A stretch of DNA of 64,000 nt. Source: Lineus longissimus (Eukaryota; Nemertea; Pilidiophora; Heteronemertea; Lineidae). Every line of letters starts with the position of its first letter. The stretch's first letter is position 1. The translations under genes were made by a program, and so were the position numbers. The stretch lies in the NCBI RefSeq assembly GCF_910592395.1, contig NC_088326.1, forward strand, positions 9,243,001 through 9,307,000, given 5' to 3'. The notes under the pieces are model-generated. The model did no database searches and was not told the origin of the DNA. It saw nothing but the letters and a program-made list of their open reading frames with translations. Shown here piece after piece: positions 32,264 to 43,326 of the stretch.

Positions 32264-35200
32264 TCAAAGGTCATCTTTGCCTGGTGTGTCTTCACCCATG
32301 TTCGCACAGATCCCTCTGCATTGCCCACAGGCTGGATTGCAAGGCAGGTGAAGTTGTCGACATCCACAATGTTTAGTTTCACAACCCGATTTGCAGTTGC
32401 ATCGCACAACCTTTTGTAGTTCTTTGGGGGCATAGTCCAAGTCGGAAGCAACCGGAACCAGAGCACCTCCGTGTGCCTTCCATCCCCATTCCTCTGCGTT
32501 GAGGTCGCAGCCCTTCCAAGCCTGTATTTGATGGTATACTCTCAAGGAATGGTACTTTGCAGCTGCTTGAGTTGGGGGTAGTGACTTGGGGTGAATGACT
32601 TGTTTCCGTGTTGCCAACAGTTCAATATATTTCAGATGCCGCAGCTTGTCCAGGTTGTCATCTGGCTTTGCCTTGTACACGCACAACAGAGCCTTTTCGC
32701 CTGCGGCAATGATGTCCTTTTTTGTAGCTCCACCTTTGTTAAACGTTTTGGCTGCCTTGAGAAAATTCTTGTTTTTTGCACACAAAGACAATGCGGTAGA
32801 TTTACCATGTCCAAACAGCCTTGATGTTGTATCACAACCTAGAATTGCATGCAAGAACAGAATGTTCTGTGAAACATCATCGCCAAGGGCCCGCTGTGTC
32901 CTTTGAATATCAAGATAGCGGGCGGAAGAACCAGATTTTGGTGGAGCCATTAAGTAGACTTTCTTGTGTGACCCCGTCGTGTACTTTATCAACAGCACAA
33001 GCAGATCAGTGTCACTGCCAACCAGTACAGTCTCACTCTTTCTGGCCACCTCAAGCGCAGTTTTGACTATCATTAGATCAGCGTCCCCTCTGGCATGAAT
33101 GACTTCACAACCAGCCATTTCCATGTGTTTTCCGAGAAGATGGATGAAGCGTTGTTTATTCTCCTTGTTTGCCAAAAAGTCGTCCTTCTTCATGTTTAGA
33201 GGCATGTTCTCATTGAACTGGACATCTACAGTGTGTTTGGAACCTTTGCGTCTTGTGTGCGTCCCATCCTTGGTGGTTGGCCCACTTTGGTAACCATCAA
33301 ACACGACGACTGGTTTCCCGTACTGCTTCACAACATGAGCAATGTAGCTATGGCAGATAGCTTTGTAAGTGTTTCCAATTTCCCAGGGGACCTTGTGCAG
33401 GAGAGCACCTCCATCAAGTACATACTTGACTTTACCTGATTCAATCGTTTTCTGCTGTTCATCACTGATATCTCCGGCAAGGTCTCGTATGGCATTGGCA
33501 AGGCCAGGCTTATTTGCTTCGAGGAGGACATTTCTCTTTTCGAACAGAGCTGGCGGGTAAGCGCATAGTTCATATTGAAATGCCTCCGGAAGACTTTCCT
33601 TCTGTGTACCGACCATCACAAGCCTCTGAAAGAGTAGGAGAGGGTCAATGCTCAAATCTTCACCATCTATGGAAATTTTACACTTTGAATCCATTGTTAC
33701 TGCCTGGTCTTTCTTCTTGAAAGTGTACTTCAGAACCTGTTTCCCTACCATTCCCTCAAGAACTTTGCCACCAACATCCTTCGATTCCTCCACATTCACG
33801 TTTTCAGCTGCTGAAACTCCATTGACAATGTTTACGAGGTTTTGGGATGGTCCAAAGGGTGCCTTGTCCTCAATGAATGCAACTAGCTTATTGACATCAT
33901 CTGCATCACGTTTTTTGCGCGCCAACGAGAGGTCTTTATGCTGCTCACTTGTGCTGTATGCAACCGATGTAAGGTTCTGCAGAGCCTGATTTACTTCAGC
34001 ACAAACCGGACTTGATAAGGCCCAAACGATCCTCTGTGTTTCGGTCATTCCCCTTCCTCTTGTCAGTCCTCCGGTGGTCTTTAAACTTCGCATAAGAACT
34101 TGTTCAATCACCAAATCCGGGGAAAGCCCTGCCCAATATCGATCTGATCTTCTGACGGCATGAAGTCCACGTAAGAAATGATCATACACAACAGAATTTG
34201 TACTTTGCAGATTGCACATCTTTTGCAAATATATATGGACAGATTTGGTGTACAAACTGTGGCCTGCAGCGGCAAGGAATGGGAGCATGTCATGCATAGC
34301 CTCTAAGTGCAGAGGCCAGTTGCTCGTTCTCTCAGAAGTGATGAACTTTCTAACAATGAAAATCATCTTCATGTACATGAACCATAACTGGCTTGTCTTT
34401 CCGTCTGGGTGGTTCAGCTTATCGTCAATCAGGTCCTTGATGTACGACATAGTTGCAGACGACTCAATGTCTTCGGGAGAAATCTCACCCGCCACTAACT
34501 GGTCGAACATCTCAGCAAGATCCTTCAACACAGGATCAAGGAACTCGGAATCCATTGGGACCGCACTGGATTGCTTTGAGTCAGACGGATTATCAATACA
34601 GTGAGTTGCACAGTCGTCCTCGTCAGCATCCTCGTAACTCCCATCATCAACATCATCTTCGTGTTCTGCATCAGAGCTCTCTCCGTCCATGACATCTAAT
34701 TGTTCACTAGGCTTGGGTGTAATACCAAGCAATTCAAACAACAGTATTTTGCTCAGAGCCGTATCAAGAAGGAAGTGCGCCCTTAGAGCTCTGGAGACAG
34801 CCTTTCCACTCATGATGTGGGTGACAGTGTTGGCCGTATAGACCCTCTCCAGCATTTCTCGCAGACCTGCACCCTGCATTAGGTGACCAACAGACCCCAG
34901 GAAGCTCATCAAAGTATGGAAGCCACCAAGCCGGAGCACAATGGCTTTGAGATGACTGTTATCAGGTTCATTTTCAATGATTGTGGTTGCTTTGAACCAG
35001 AGAGGTTGATCAAATGTTATGACCGGCTCAACACCATATTTGTGACTGTGCTCAAATACAAAGTGTAAGGTTGAGTTTATGCACGTCAGATCAGATGGGT
35101 TCAAGTCAATCATGGGGAGGAGCATCACTGATGCTGGACCTGGGTGTTCGCCCTTTGTAATCAACTGCATGAAACCAGACCAATTTGGTCTCTGAGGCCT

Positions 35201-36775
35201 AACAGCAAATGCCAACTCCCAAAGAAGGTCAACATTTGGAGAGTGTTCCCCATAACGTGGTAACTCGAGTCTTTCATAGTTCAGATTCTTCATTCCATCC
35301 TTCGATGATGAGTAATATCTGAGATTTATCCGACCAATTTTGGATATCTCATCAGCTGATATAGACACGCGTTTTATGACACTTGCTGAATTCAGCTTCG
35401 GCGTGATGTCTGCAACTATGCCCATACCGTGAAAAGTGCCACTGCCATCCAAGGTTCGGACATTGTGGTCAACATTGTCTGCAGCATATTGCATGAAGTG
35501 ATCTGGAGTAAACCCCCGTACATCTACATCTACTCCCTGCTGTACAGCTGCACAGCGATTATAACTTGCAACCTCTGAATATGAAACAGCAAAACCATGC
35601 TTATACAATGAATCATTCAGGAACTTTGATGCAAAGTGGGAGTGCATTTGAACTCCAAGACCTAGTTGCAATGGGGCAATCAAAACTCTTGGTCGAGTAG
35701 CTTGCATGACTGCCTGACCAATGGATGCTACCTTTAGCCCCTTTTCTTTTCCTACAAACAGACGGTCAAGCAATGTTAACAGAGACTGAGGCAAGAAAGC
35801 AGTGGAATCTTCCACTGTAGACATTTCTAGGGATGTTGGATAAATGCCTCTCAATTGCTCTACACTTTTGATGTCTGTCTTTATCAGCTTGGCTGCTGCC
35901 TCAATAAGCCTAAGTTTTTCGCCCTCACTATTGGCTGCCTTAGCCTGATGGAAATATTCATCTAGAATGGAGGCAGCCTTTTGTCTGAATGTAACAACAT
36001 TTTTCTTCCCATTTATTTCAGTGATAATGATTTTATCGCCAAAATGTTCATGGAGTTTGTCTTTCATATGAGTCAGTCCATAGGCCTCGCAGTCAGGATC
36101 ATTCAGAATGTCAGTCATTTCAGTAATGAGATCATACACGGTCGTTTGTTCTTCATCGTGATCCTGTAGATCTTCTACAACCCTAAGAAAGGCTTCCTGT
36201 CTACGAACATCCTTTGGTCGTCCAGCTTTGAATCTCTTTGCCTCGCTACTATCTTCCAAAAAACGAACTGGGATCTGTTTGCCGGTGCGAAAGTTGCTAT
36301 CGCAGGAAAGATGATAAACAATATCACCTGCGTGCAAATCACTCAATATAGCTTCTATTCTGGCCCTCACACTGTCAGCCCATGAATCACGTCGCGACAT
36401 ACACAATTCCAGTATTGTGTCCTTAATACCAAGAGTCCGAATTGGTATGAGGACAAATTCTTTTTTTTTCCCACCATACTTGTCACCCGTTCCACAGAAG
36501 TAGCATTGTTCCTGGGGAAGAAAACTGTCTTCAGCCGACCGTAAACTTTGTCGCCGTTCTTCTGATGGGGACACATCCCCTTTACGTTTTTTCCGCTTTG
36601 CATCTCGGAGGAAATCCCTTCTGCAGTCTGTATGGACCCTTTGGCCTGGCTTAACATCAACGGTTATACCTGAGAGCAGACAGGCTTTCTTGATTCCGTC
36701 ACAACCCAGCTGTGTTAAAGTTGCGACAGAGTCATTCTCCTTCGGTACCTTTTCGCAGAAGCCACAAGTATCCAT
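32264..36775 (-). CDS. Academ transposase with XPG/FEN-like nuclease and C-terminal CXC motif
   Basis: The single open frame has 1,503 residues. The N terminus, about 1-180, has three Cys/His clusters (MDTCGFCEK..., VHTDCRRDFL; CYFCGTG; YHLSCDSNF), probably zinc-binding. The middle is a large helical region without recognised motifs; residues about 660-720 are very acidic. Around 1150-1340 lie KYVLDGGALLHKVPWE, PVVVFDGYQSGPTTKD, HARGDADLMIVKTAL and LVGSDTDLLVLLIKYT, the acidic nuclease motifs of the XPG/FEN PIN-like fold, followed by LHAILGCDTTSRLFGHGK. The C terminus has a CXC-type cluster (CNCKSGCETKHCGC). Domain content and 3-bp target duplication suggest the Academ superfamily. No stop or frameshift is seen, so it may be active. 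Confidence 0.82.
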   Translation of the reverse strand: MDTCGFCEKVPKENDSVATLTQLGCDGIKKACLLSGITVDVKPGQRVHTDCRRDFLRDAKRKKRKGDVSPSEERRQSLRSAEDSFLPQEQCYFCGTGDKYGGKKKEFVLIPIRTLGIKDTILELCMSRRDSWADSVRARIEAILSDLHAGDIVYHLSCDSNFRTGKQIPVRFLEDSSEAKRFKAGRPKDVRRQEAFLRVVEDLQDHDEEQTTVYDLITEMTDILNDPDCEAYGLTHMKDKLHEHFGDKIIITEINGKKNVVTFRQKAASILDEYFHQAKAANSEGEKLRLIEAAAKLIKTDIKSVEQLRGIYPTSLEMSTVEDSTAFLPQSLLTLLDRLFVGKEKGLKVASIGQAVMQATRPRVLIAPLQLGLGVQMHSHFASKFLNDSLYKHGFAVSYSEVASYNRCAAVQQGVDVDVRGFTPDHFMQYAADNVDHNVRTLDGSGTFHGMGIVADITPKLNSASVIKRVSISADEISKIGRINLRYYSSSKDGMKNLNYERLELPRYGEHSPNVDLLWELAFAVRPQRPNWSGFMQLITKGEHPGPASVMLLPMIDLNPSDLTCINSTLHFVFEHSHKYGVEPVITFDQPLWFKATTIIENEPDNSHLKAIVLRLGGFHTLMSFLGSVGHLMQGAGLREMLERVYTANTVTHIMSGKAVSRALRAHFLLDTALSKILLFELLGITPKPSEQLDVMDGESSDAEHEDDVDDGSYEDADEDDCATHCIDNPSDSKQSSAVPMDSEFLDPVLKDLAEMFDQLVAGEISPEDIESSATMSYIKDLIDDKLNHPDGKTSQLWFMYMKMIFIVRKFITSERTSNWPLHLEAMHDMLPFLAAAGHSLYTKSVHIYLQKMCNLQSTNSVVYDHFLRGLHAVRRSDRYWAGLSPDLVIEQVLMRSLKTTGGLTRGRGMTETQRIVWALSSPVCAEVNQALQNLTSVAYSTSEQHKDLSLARKKRDADDVNKLVAFIEDKAPFGPSQNLVNIVNGVSAAENVNVEESKDVGGKVLEGMVGKQVLKYTFKKKDQAVTMDSKCKISIDGEDLSIDPLLLFQRLVMVGTQKESLPEAFQYELCAYPPALFEKRNVLLEANKPGLANAIRDLAGDISDEQQKTIESGKVKYVLDGGALLHKVPWEIGNTYKAICHSYIAHVVKQYGKPVVVFDGYQSGPTTKDGTHTRRKGSKHTVDVQFNENMPLNMKKDDFLANKENKQRFIHLLGKHMEMAGCEVIHARGDADLMIVKTALEVARKSETVLVGSDTDLLVLLIKYTTGSHKKVYLMAPPKSGSSARYLDIQRTQRALGDDVSQNILFLHAILGCDTTSRLFGHGKSTALSLCAKNKNFLKAAKTFNKGGATKKDIIAAGEKALLCVYKAKPDDNLDKLRHLKYIELLATRKQVIHPKSLPPTQAAAKYHSLRVYHQIQAWKGCDLNAEEWGWKAHGGALVPVASDLDYAPKELQKVVRCNCKSGCETKHCGCRQLHLPCNPACGQCRGICANMGEDTPGKDDL

Positions 36776-37676
36776 GACTGTTGCTACAAGAAAAGGATAA
36801 GTGGGTTCAGAGCCGCAATTAAAATCACTGCATATCAGTCACACTCTGTCTGATTAAACAGGGTTGTGTAATTATTATTTAGGAAAAACCAAACAATGCC
36901 TGGCCATTGAGGACAGCATTTTACATGTGTGTATTAAAATTAATGACCGCTCCCTTTCTCATGAGCAGCTAAAACAAAAAAACATGCACCTTACATAACT
37001 TTTAAAGACCTCTAGTAGGGCCTACTTTTAAGCATTCAGTTCTGCTTCCATTCACTTAAATCTATGACTTACCTAGTTCAATCACACACCGTTCATTTCG
37101 CAAAAAGTCTATCACCTGGCCAGGTGATTGTATTGTTTATACACTGCTGCTGAGAACAAACACAAAAAAACTATTGATTAGATCAAGTGCTGCCATCTAT
37201 TGAATTCTCCTGCAGGGAGTATTCATTGTTTTAGCCTGTGGAGTCCTACCAATTTGATTTCAGTGGTGTAGAATAGGTTTTGTTCTTTCTAATGGACGAG
37301 GATGTTAGTCGCGGGGTCCAAAATAAACGATGCGGGGGGGGGGTACCCCTAGTTAGGGCAGAAAGATGGGTTCTAGGTAGCTCCTGATGAGTTTATTTGA
37401 AAGATCAGCATAAAAAACATATAGTTGGACACCAAGTTGAATGGTGTAATATAAAATATCAACCTGAAATCTGTCTTTTTTGATTTCTCATCTGCAAATT
37501 TCAAGTTCTGATAGCCACATATTCACGCTAAGAATTCACCATGTTCCACTACAAGGATTTTTTGGGATTTTTAATATGTGATACAGTAGACCCTAAGGAA
37601 CAAAATACGGGTGGTTTCGTTTCTCTTGCAATTAGTGTGAGGTTCGACCCATATTTGGCTTAGATTGACTGGACTA
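36776..37676 (-). promoter_or_regulatory. Academ 5' region
   Basis: Non-coding sequence lies between the transposase start and the right terminal repeat and presumably contains the promoter. A poly-G tract occurs at about 37335. No specific core motif is assigned. Confidence 0.35.
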
Positions 37677-40483
37677 CTTACCCAATCATTTCCTAATTGT
37701 GCGAGGTTGACCTTGAGTAGGTCAGCAATGGACTTGATTTGGCGCTCTGTGTGTAGACTGCCATGATTCTCAACAGAGATGGTCTTCTGACTTATGCCTA
37801 GCGTTTTACATAACAATGTCAACAGTTTACCTGTCAGAGATGCTGCGGCATCAGTGACCAGCATGGTAGGTATACCGAAGATTGTGAAGACCTTCTGAAT
37901 CAGAGCTTCACATACCGTTTCTGCATCGATTGTCTTCAACGGGATACAAATGGTGTAACGCGTAATTGCACAGCAAACGACCATGAGGTGTCGAAATCCT
38001 GATAAGGACGGTGGCATGGATTTGAAGTCCATGCTTATTGTCTCGAATGGACAATATCTGTCAGGAACCCTTGGATGAAAAGGTCTTACAGAATCTGGTT
38101 TGCCTTTGTGCTGCTGACAACGTGAACAAGACTGAATATACGAGCAAATGCGACTGAACATTGCAGGAAAATGGAATTTCCTTCTCATTGTGAGATATGT
38201 TCTAATGTACCCCTGGTGCATGGATGTGATGTTATCATGATAAAGACTGATCAGTTGGTCAATGTAAGCTTCTGGAATTGCTAACTGAAAAGTGAAATCT
38301 TCATCATTGTTGTGCAGAAACAACCGAAACAGGACACCATTACACAAGATGTATTCTTGTGATCGAAGCGTTACTGATCTTACAGCTTTCTTGTCACCTG
38401 GTACTATGTTGTGGGCCAGATAATCATATATTGGCTTGAAGTGAGGAGATGCTTGTTGTGCCAATCTCAATTCTTGGATCTCAAATGGTAACTGGTAATC
38501 CCTGATTATCTTCCGTTTGATAATTGACATGATTTTGTCCAACTGTCTTTGATGAGGAATGTGGCCAGCTATGACATCATCAATCCTTGTGATTAGCGGC
38601 TTTGGCACAGTGAGTAACTCCTTTGTGGGTGGACAGTGTTCATGTTCGACCTCGATTGTTCCTGTGTTTGGCTTTCTTAGATTATTGACTACAGTATGAG
38701 CAGGCGGCTCCGTTACCCTATCAACTAATCTTGGTTCAGGACAATTGGGAATTGTCGGAATCCTGGCCAACTGTTGTTGTAAAGGAGGGTTAGGCAGAAT
38801 TACTGTTGACCTGGCCGGGCCATTTCCTGTTACTGGACAATTACTCGAATTCTCAGGAGGCTCATCGGTCCTTATTCTTTGTCCTGTTTGTTGGCCTTGG
38901 GATAGGACTGTCACCGGATTATTCCTTTGATCTGGGGCGGGCGTTGTTGTCCTTTCATCTGAGCTTGATTTGGACCTTGTTTGCACAATGGAACTTGTTA
39001 AGGTATTAGCTGGCGGCACCTGTATTCCCATCCGCCTTGCATAAGAACGTGTAATTATCGGCTCAGTTCTGACTGCTGGGAACGCAAACGATTCATTGTC
39101 TTGATTGCTGGTCACAGGAAAAGCAATGGGCATTATCCTGTCAAAGTCTTCGTCATCGTCTCTAGGCGCTCTAGACAAAAAGTCGCTAAGTTGTAAGTCG
39201 GATCCCTTACAATAACCAATTTTGAAGCTATATTCAGAAAGCCTCTCAATTAGTTTTTGTAACCTAGTTGTGCATGGTTCATGTTTGGATTGCAATATCT
39301 GTACCAAACTGGAGTGGTCCACAAATGCCTGGAAAACCTGAGATTTCAGAATATGCTTGAATGCTGATACGTTCAAAAAGAGACCAAAAAGTTCCAACTC
39401 ACTGACAGAATAGAATTGCGCTGCATTCGGCAATCGCTTTGAATGATATGCTAGCAAACGCTCTTTCCCGTCAATCACCTGCATCAAATGGCATCCAGTA
39501 GCCACTCTACTGGTATCAGAGTAAAGCCGAAGTTCACCGTGTTTCTGTGGTGCTACCAAGACCGGTGGTTGACACAGTAATGATTTGATGGCGTCAAAAG
39601 CCTGTTGGTGAGATTCTTCCCACTGAAAGACTACCTTTTTCTTTGTCAACTGATGTAATGGTCTCAGAATCTCCTGTAGCCTGGGCAAGAACATAGCTAA
39701 ATAGTTGACCGCACCTATGAACCTTCGCACCTCTTTTGGCGATTTTGGAACTGCGACATTCCGAATGGCCAAGCATTTGTCTGCCATAGGGGTAATACTC
39801 ACCAGACCATCAGAGTCTATCAGAATAACATGACCCATGTAATTCACCCTATTTCGAAACAACAAGCACTTACGTGGAGAAATCTTCAGACCATGTTTCT
39901 CGAGTGCCTGGAACAAACTAGCAAGATGTTCTGAATGTTCCTTCTTGCTTTTGCTGAACAAAATGATGTCGTCATGGATGCATTCGCAGAAATCTCGCGA
40001 GTTTGGAATCTCTTTCAAGATCTCATTAATGCGTTGCTGCCAAATCCCCGGGCTTAGGGTTAAGCCCATGGGTAGTTTACGGAAATAATAGCTATCACCA
40101 CCTGGATACGAAGTTATACCAGTATACTGCTGTGAATGTTTAGACAAAGATAAACTATGAAAAGCACTTTTGAGATCTACTACACTGAGCACCTTTGCTC
40201 CAGAATGTCCAATTTTAGCAAGGGTCTCAGACACGAGTGGAAAATTACCATTGATCTTCCTAATCTTGGAATTTAGAAACCTAAAGTCAACCACACACGA
40301 AACTGAATCTGATTCCTGGAGATGTGAAAACTTTGTGAGATTTTGCCGCTGAATCTCTGTTAAATCCTTTTTACAAGAGATATTGGAGCTTTGAGCATGT
40401 GAGAGAACACATGTTGGTAATGCATGACTAGCTTGCGCTAAATGACCTAGATGAACCGATGCAATTGGACGACCCTTGTGCAA
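37677..40483 (-). pseudogene. Gypsy pol: reverse transcriptase, RNase H, integrase core
   Basis: Domains in order on minus: RT with VVDFRFLNSKIRKI, LSVVDLKSAFHSL, LPMGLTLSPGIWQQ and an active site reading CIHDDIILF (His in place of the usual variable residue and Ile for Tyr in YxDD). Next comes RNase H with LYSDTSRVATG and ELELFGL, then a Pro/Ser/Thr-rich linker of about 140 residues. The integrase follows, with an H-H-C-C zinc motif (YHDN, MHQGY, CSRCQQ) and the first catalytic residues Asp (SMDFKSMP), Asp (LVTDAAASL) and Glu (LHTERQIKS). The reading is then cut by the Academ insertion at 37676. The reading upstream at 40484 is in a different frame from the protease. Confidence 0.85.
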
Positions 40484-40493
40484 CTTGAGGGTA

Positions 40494-41170
40494 CTAAGTA
40501 TTAATTGCTCTGATATATGTCCTGCCTTTCTTCAACTTCACAAGCATGCTGTGTGGACAAACCCTATCTAACTGTCTTCCAGATTCAATCACAAGTTCGG
40601 TATTTCTGAAAATACCAGGCACACTACCCTTGATTGAAATATATTTGGTCTGTCCTGGTCTCAAAACAACACTCTCCACTGGCCCAAACCAAGCCTTCTT
40701 GGGCCTCACCGTGAAAGTGTTACTTTCAAAATCCAAACTCCCTTTCAGTTCACTCAACGTGGAGGTTCCAAGCAAAATATCAGGACCAGTCAAGTTATCA
40801 GCTATTACTGCATAGATTTTGAATTTATGTCCCTGGATTGACATTTGAAAATTCAATGCCTTGGTTGCATACAAGAAGTCACCATTTCCCATCCTAAACT
40901 TCAATGGTGCAATAGGGATCACCTTTTGGTTCGACAGATACTTTGAATTACGCACACAAGACCCTGACACTAAACTTTGAGTGGCACCACTATCGAACAA
41001 TAATATTACACCTTTACCTGTCGGTAAACTACCCTTTACAAAATTTTTGCTATTGAGATATAAGGTAACAGGCTCTTCGCCTAAAAATTCTGATTCCTTC
41101 TGACATTTATCTGTTACATAATCATCTTGACACGGAGCCGAGACTGCATGGGCATTAGCAGCAGGACTCC
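40494..41170 (-). CDS. Gypsy aspartic protease region
   Basis: The minus-strand reading contains FDSGATQSLVSGS, the D-S-G-A active-site motif of retropepsins, then VIADNLTGPDILLGTSTL, the second hydrophobic-Gly motif. It ends YIRAINT at 40494, while RT continues in another frame from 40483; the two could be joined by a programmed shift or separated by a mutation. Upstream the same frame extends toward gag. Confidence 0.75.
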
Positions 41171-41173
41171 GAT

Positions 41174-42151
41174 CTAAAAATTCTGTGCACCAGCGTTGGC
41201 ATAATGATGTTGAGGTGGGCCTACAGCTTGTGGCTGTCGCATGTCAACATCCCGTTTCCTACAGTTCCGCCATTTGTGACCTGGGTACCTGCAGTAATCG
41301 CAGAAAATCACCTTTCTGCCAGACTGTCGTGAGCGCGAATCGCTCCTATTCCTGTCACTACTGTGGCGGGAGCGTGAGGTGCTCCTGTCGTACCTGTCCC
41401 TATGATTGTTTCTAGGCCTAGTGTATGAATCACTACGCGAAGAAGAACGCCTATTGCCATAATGGCGTTGATTATAGGGTTGACTACGCCTACCGGGTGA
41501 CCTACTGGGCCTATGGCGACTGTTGTCGTCGTCGGGCGGGTTATCCTGAGATATACGGAGGTTATGCAGTTCCTCCTTGATAAAATCGAGATCTTTCTCG
41601 ATGCCTGGCTTTGCCTCAGTGGCCGCAAATGTCACCTCACGGGTGGGGTCACCTGTGACATCAAGGCAACGCTGTGCTAACAGCGCAATCTGTTCGGACG
41701 TAGCGTCCTCCGGAGCAGACATGATCACATTAGCCTGACATGTTGACGGTAAGGTTGCTATAAACTTGTTTTTGATAGCCCCATCACCGTACCCTATGGC
41801 AGTAGCCGCAATCTTTACCCTGTTGTGGTACACCTGAGCTGACTCACCTGGGGTGTACGTCAGACAATCAAATACCTTTACGTTCGCAAAGTGTGAATTT
41901 TGTGCACTAAACCGTGCTATAAAGGCAGTTTTCAATTGGTCTACCGCTACAAATGTTTTTCCGTCTATCCATAAACGGGCAGCCTTACATAAGGTGAGCT
42001 GAAAACGACGCACAACATTGGCGACTGCAGCAGCATCTGCAGGACGGTGGAGATCATGTATACGTAGATAGTCGGTAAAACTCAACCAATGGGCTAAAGC
42101 ATCCTCCCGTTTCAGAGTCTCACCCGAAAAACCTGACGGTAAAAAATCCAC
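41174..42151 (-). CDS. Gypsy Gag with zinc knuckle
   Basis: The protein is 325 residues. The N-terminal two-thirds are a helical capsid-like region (LCKAARLWIDGK, AFIARFSAQ, YHNRVKIAA). Residues about 210-280 are a very Arg/Ser/Asp-rich stretch with many RS and SR dipeptides, probably RNA-binding. A CCHC knuckle follows, CDYCRYPGHKWRNC (C-x2-C-x4-H-x4-C). It packages the retrotransposon RNA in cytoplasmic particles (family knowledge). The frame is intact. Confidence 0.85.
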   Translation of the reverse strand: MDFLPSGFSGETLKREDALAHWLSFTDYLRIHDLHRPADAAAVANVVRRFQLTLCKAARLWIDGKTFVAVDQLKTAFIARFSAQNSHFANVKVFDCLTYTPGESAQVYHNRVKIAATAIGYGDGAIKNKFIATLPSTCQANVIMSAPEDATSEQIALLAQRCLDVTGDPTREVTFAATEAKPGIEKDLDFIKEELHNLRISQDNPPDDDNSRHRPSRSPGRRSQPYNQRHYGNRRSSSRSDSYTRPRNNHRDRYDRSTSRSRHSSDRNRSDSRSRQSGRKVIFCDYCRYPGHKWRNCRKRDVDMRQPQAVGPPQHHYANAGAQNF

Positions 42152-43101
42152 TGTACGAAGTGCAGCCGTGATGAAAAAATTAAAAGTGTAGGCCTAACTG
42201 ATGTAATTATACCGATTTGTCTGAAAATAACTTGAAACTTGAAAATACACCTCTCAGTACATTTAAAATGAAAGTCGGTAGCAAAGTGTGTCACTTACCA
42301 TTACTGCCAGACGAGATTCTTTCTTCCTTTTAAGAATTAAGCTTGAAATGCAGGTATCGATCTGTCATGATAGTTCATTGCACAAGAAAAGTCATCCAAA
42401 TTGATTATAAAAGTCAGTGAAGAGGGAAAATGAGTTCTTTGACATGTTAGTTCGAAAATTTTTCAGTCCTTTGAAATGTTCATAAAAGTTAATTAAAGTC
42501 ATTAAAGATGTAAAGTCTGCTGCTGGTTCCCTGTTATTCGACTATTCATCTAGGAGTGCATGTACTAGTTACTGGACGTCTTTGAAAACTTTTATCTTCG
42601 CTGCATTTGTTGGATGGCACTGGACGTTCCTTCTGATGACAGGCCACACATTTGTGGAAAGGAAGATTGTTTCATGGCGTGGCTTGGATACCGCTATGAT
42701 GCTCAATGATACAAACAATATCCTGTGTCATGGCGTGGCTTGACTTCTGCTATGATTCTCAATGATACAAACAGTATCCTTTACGTTTCCTCTGATAGGT
42801 GGTCTTATACATCACTCGTTACACTCTCTCCAGATGTATCCTTCATTACTCCTCTGAAGTGTCACTCGTTCCTTTCCTGATGAAGAGGAGCAAGATAGCG
42901 CTGTTCTGTATAGGCTGTTTTGTAGCTCCCTGCACATCTACATCAGTGTTGCATGTGCGAATAGGTGGCGTGAACTTGAGAAATTGAGGAGTGTCCTGAG
43001 AAATTTGAGAACTGCTTTAGTTCTTCTGATCTCCGAGAGAGAACATGATGTCCTTGCAAAGGATGGAACTCCTAATATAGAGTTCATATAGAGTCTAAAG
43101 G
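42152..43101. other. Gypsy 5' leader
   Basis: Between the upstream LTR and gag on the minus strand, 0.95 kb without a supported protein. It contains a repeated phrase TCATGGCGTGGCTTG (42672 and 42727). Confidence 0.6.
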
Positions 43102-43117
43102 CCGGTGTTCTCCACCA
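43102..43117 (-). promoter_or_regulatory. tRNA primer-binding site
   Basis: On the minus strand TGGTGGAGAACACCGG starts directly after the upstream LTR. TGG pairs with the CCA end of a tRNA. Which tRNA was not determined. Confidence 0.7.
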
Positions 43118-43326
43118 TGTCGTGTGGGGAGGGGATCCTGTTGAGACTCGATCAATGAATGATAACGCTTGTTTCTCTTTTACACTGTATTGATACTCTC
43201 TCTACTCCAGCACTAACTAAACTCTTTCTAACTACAAGGGGCTCAGCTAGCCCTCTTAGCCCAAAAGCAGGGGGAGGAGGTCACTGACCCCATGTCATGA
43301 CCTGATTAGCATATACATACATAACA
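43118..43326 (-). repeat. LTR (upstream LTR of the minus-strand Gypsy)
   Basis: Indistinguishable by eye from 29394-29602. It carries the retrotransposon promoter (by family). Confidence 0.95.

Larger units (their letters stand above)
31756..37676 (-). mobile_element. Academ-type DNA transposon, apparently intact
   Basis: The 5,921-bp element is inserted in the integrase of the Gypsy. A 3-bp target duplication CTT lies at 31753-31755 and 37677-37679. Terminal inverted repeats start TAGTCCAGTCAA at both ends and share a further 31-bp identical block (31780-31810 and 37612-37642). It has one very large minus-strand gene. A 3-4 bp duplication together with a giant protein with an XPG-like nuclease domain fits the Academ superfamily (XPG-type branch). 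About 0.9 kb precedes and 0.5 kb follows the gene. Confidence 0.85.
29394..43326 (-). mobile_element. Ty3/Gypsy LTR retrotransposon, containing a nested Academ element
   Basis: It is oriented on the minus strand. The two 209-bp LTRs are indistinguishable by eye. ATAT is duplicated (29390-29393 and 43327-43330). A primer-binding site beginning TGG lies just inside the upstream LTR and a polypurine AAAAGGGGA just before the downstream LTR. Gag, protease, RT, RNase H and integrase follow in the Ty3/Gypsy order. Removing the Academ element (31756-37676 plus one 3-bp duplication) leaves about 8.0 kb. It separates the two divergent genes of Kolobok-like element C. Confidence 0.93.

Noticed and set aside
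34216-34692. Plus-strand frames inside the Academ gene
   Set aside because: They are shadows of the 1,503-codon minus-strand frame; the minus frame has the domain content.
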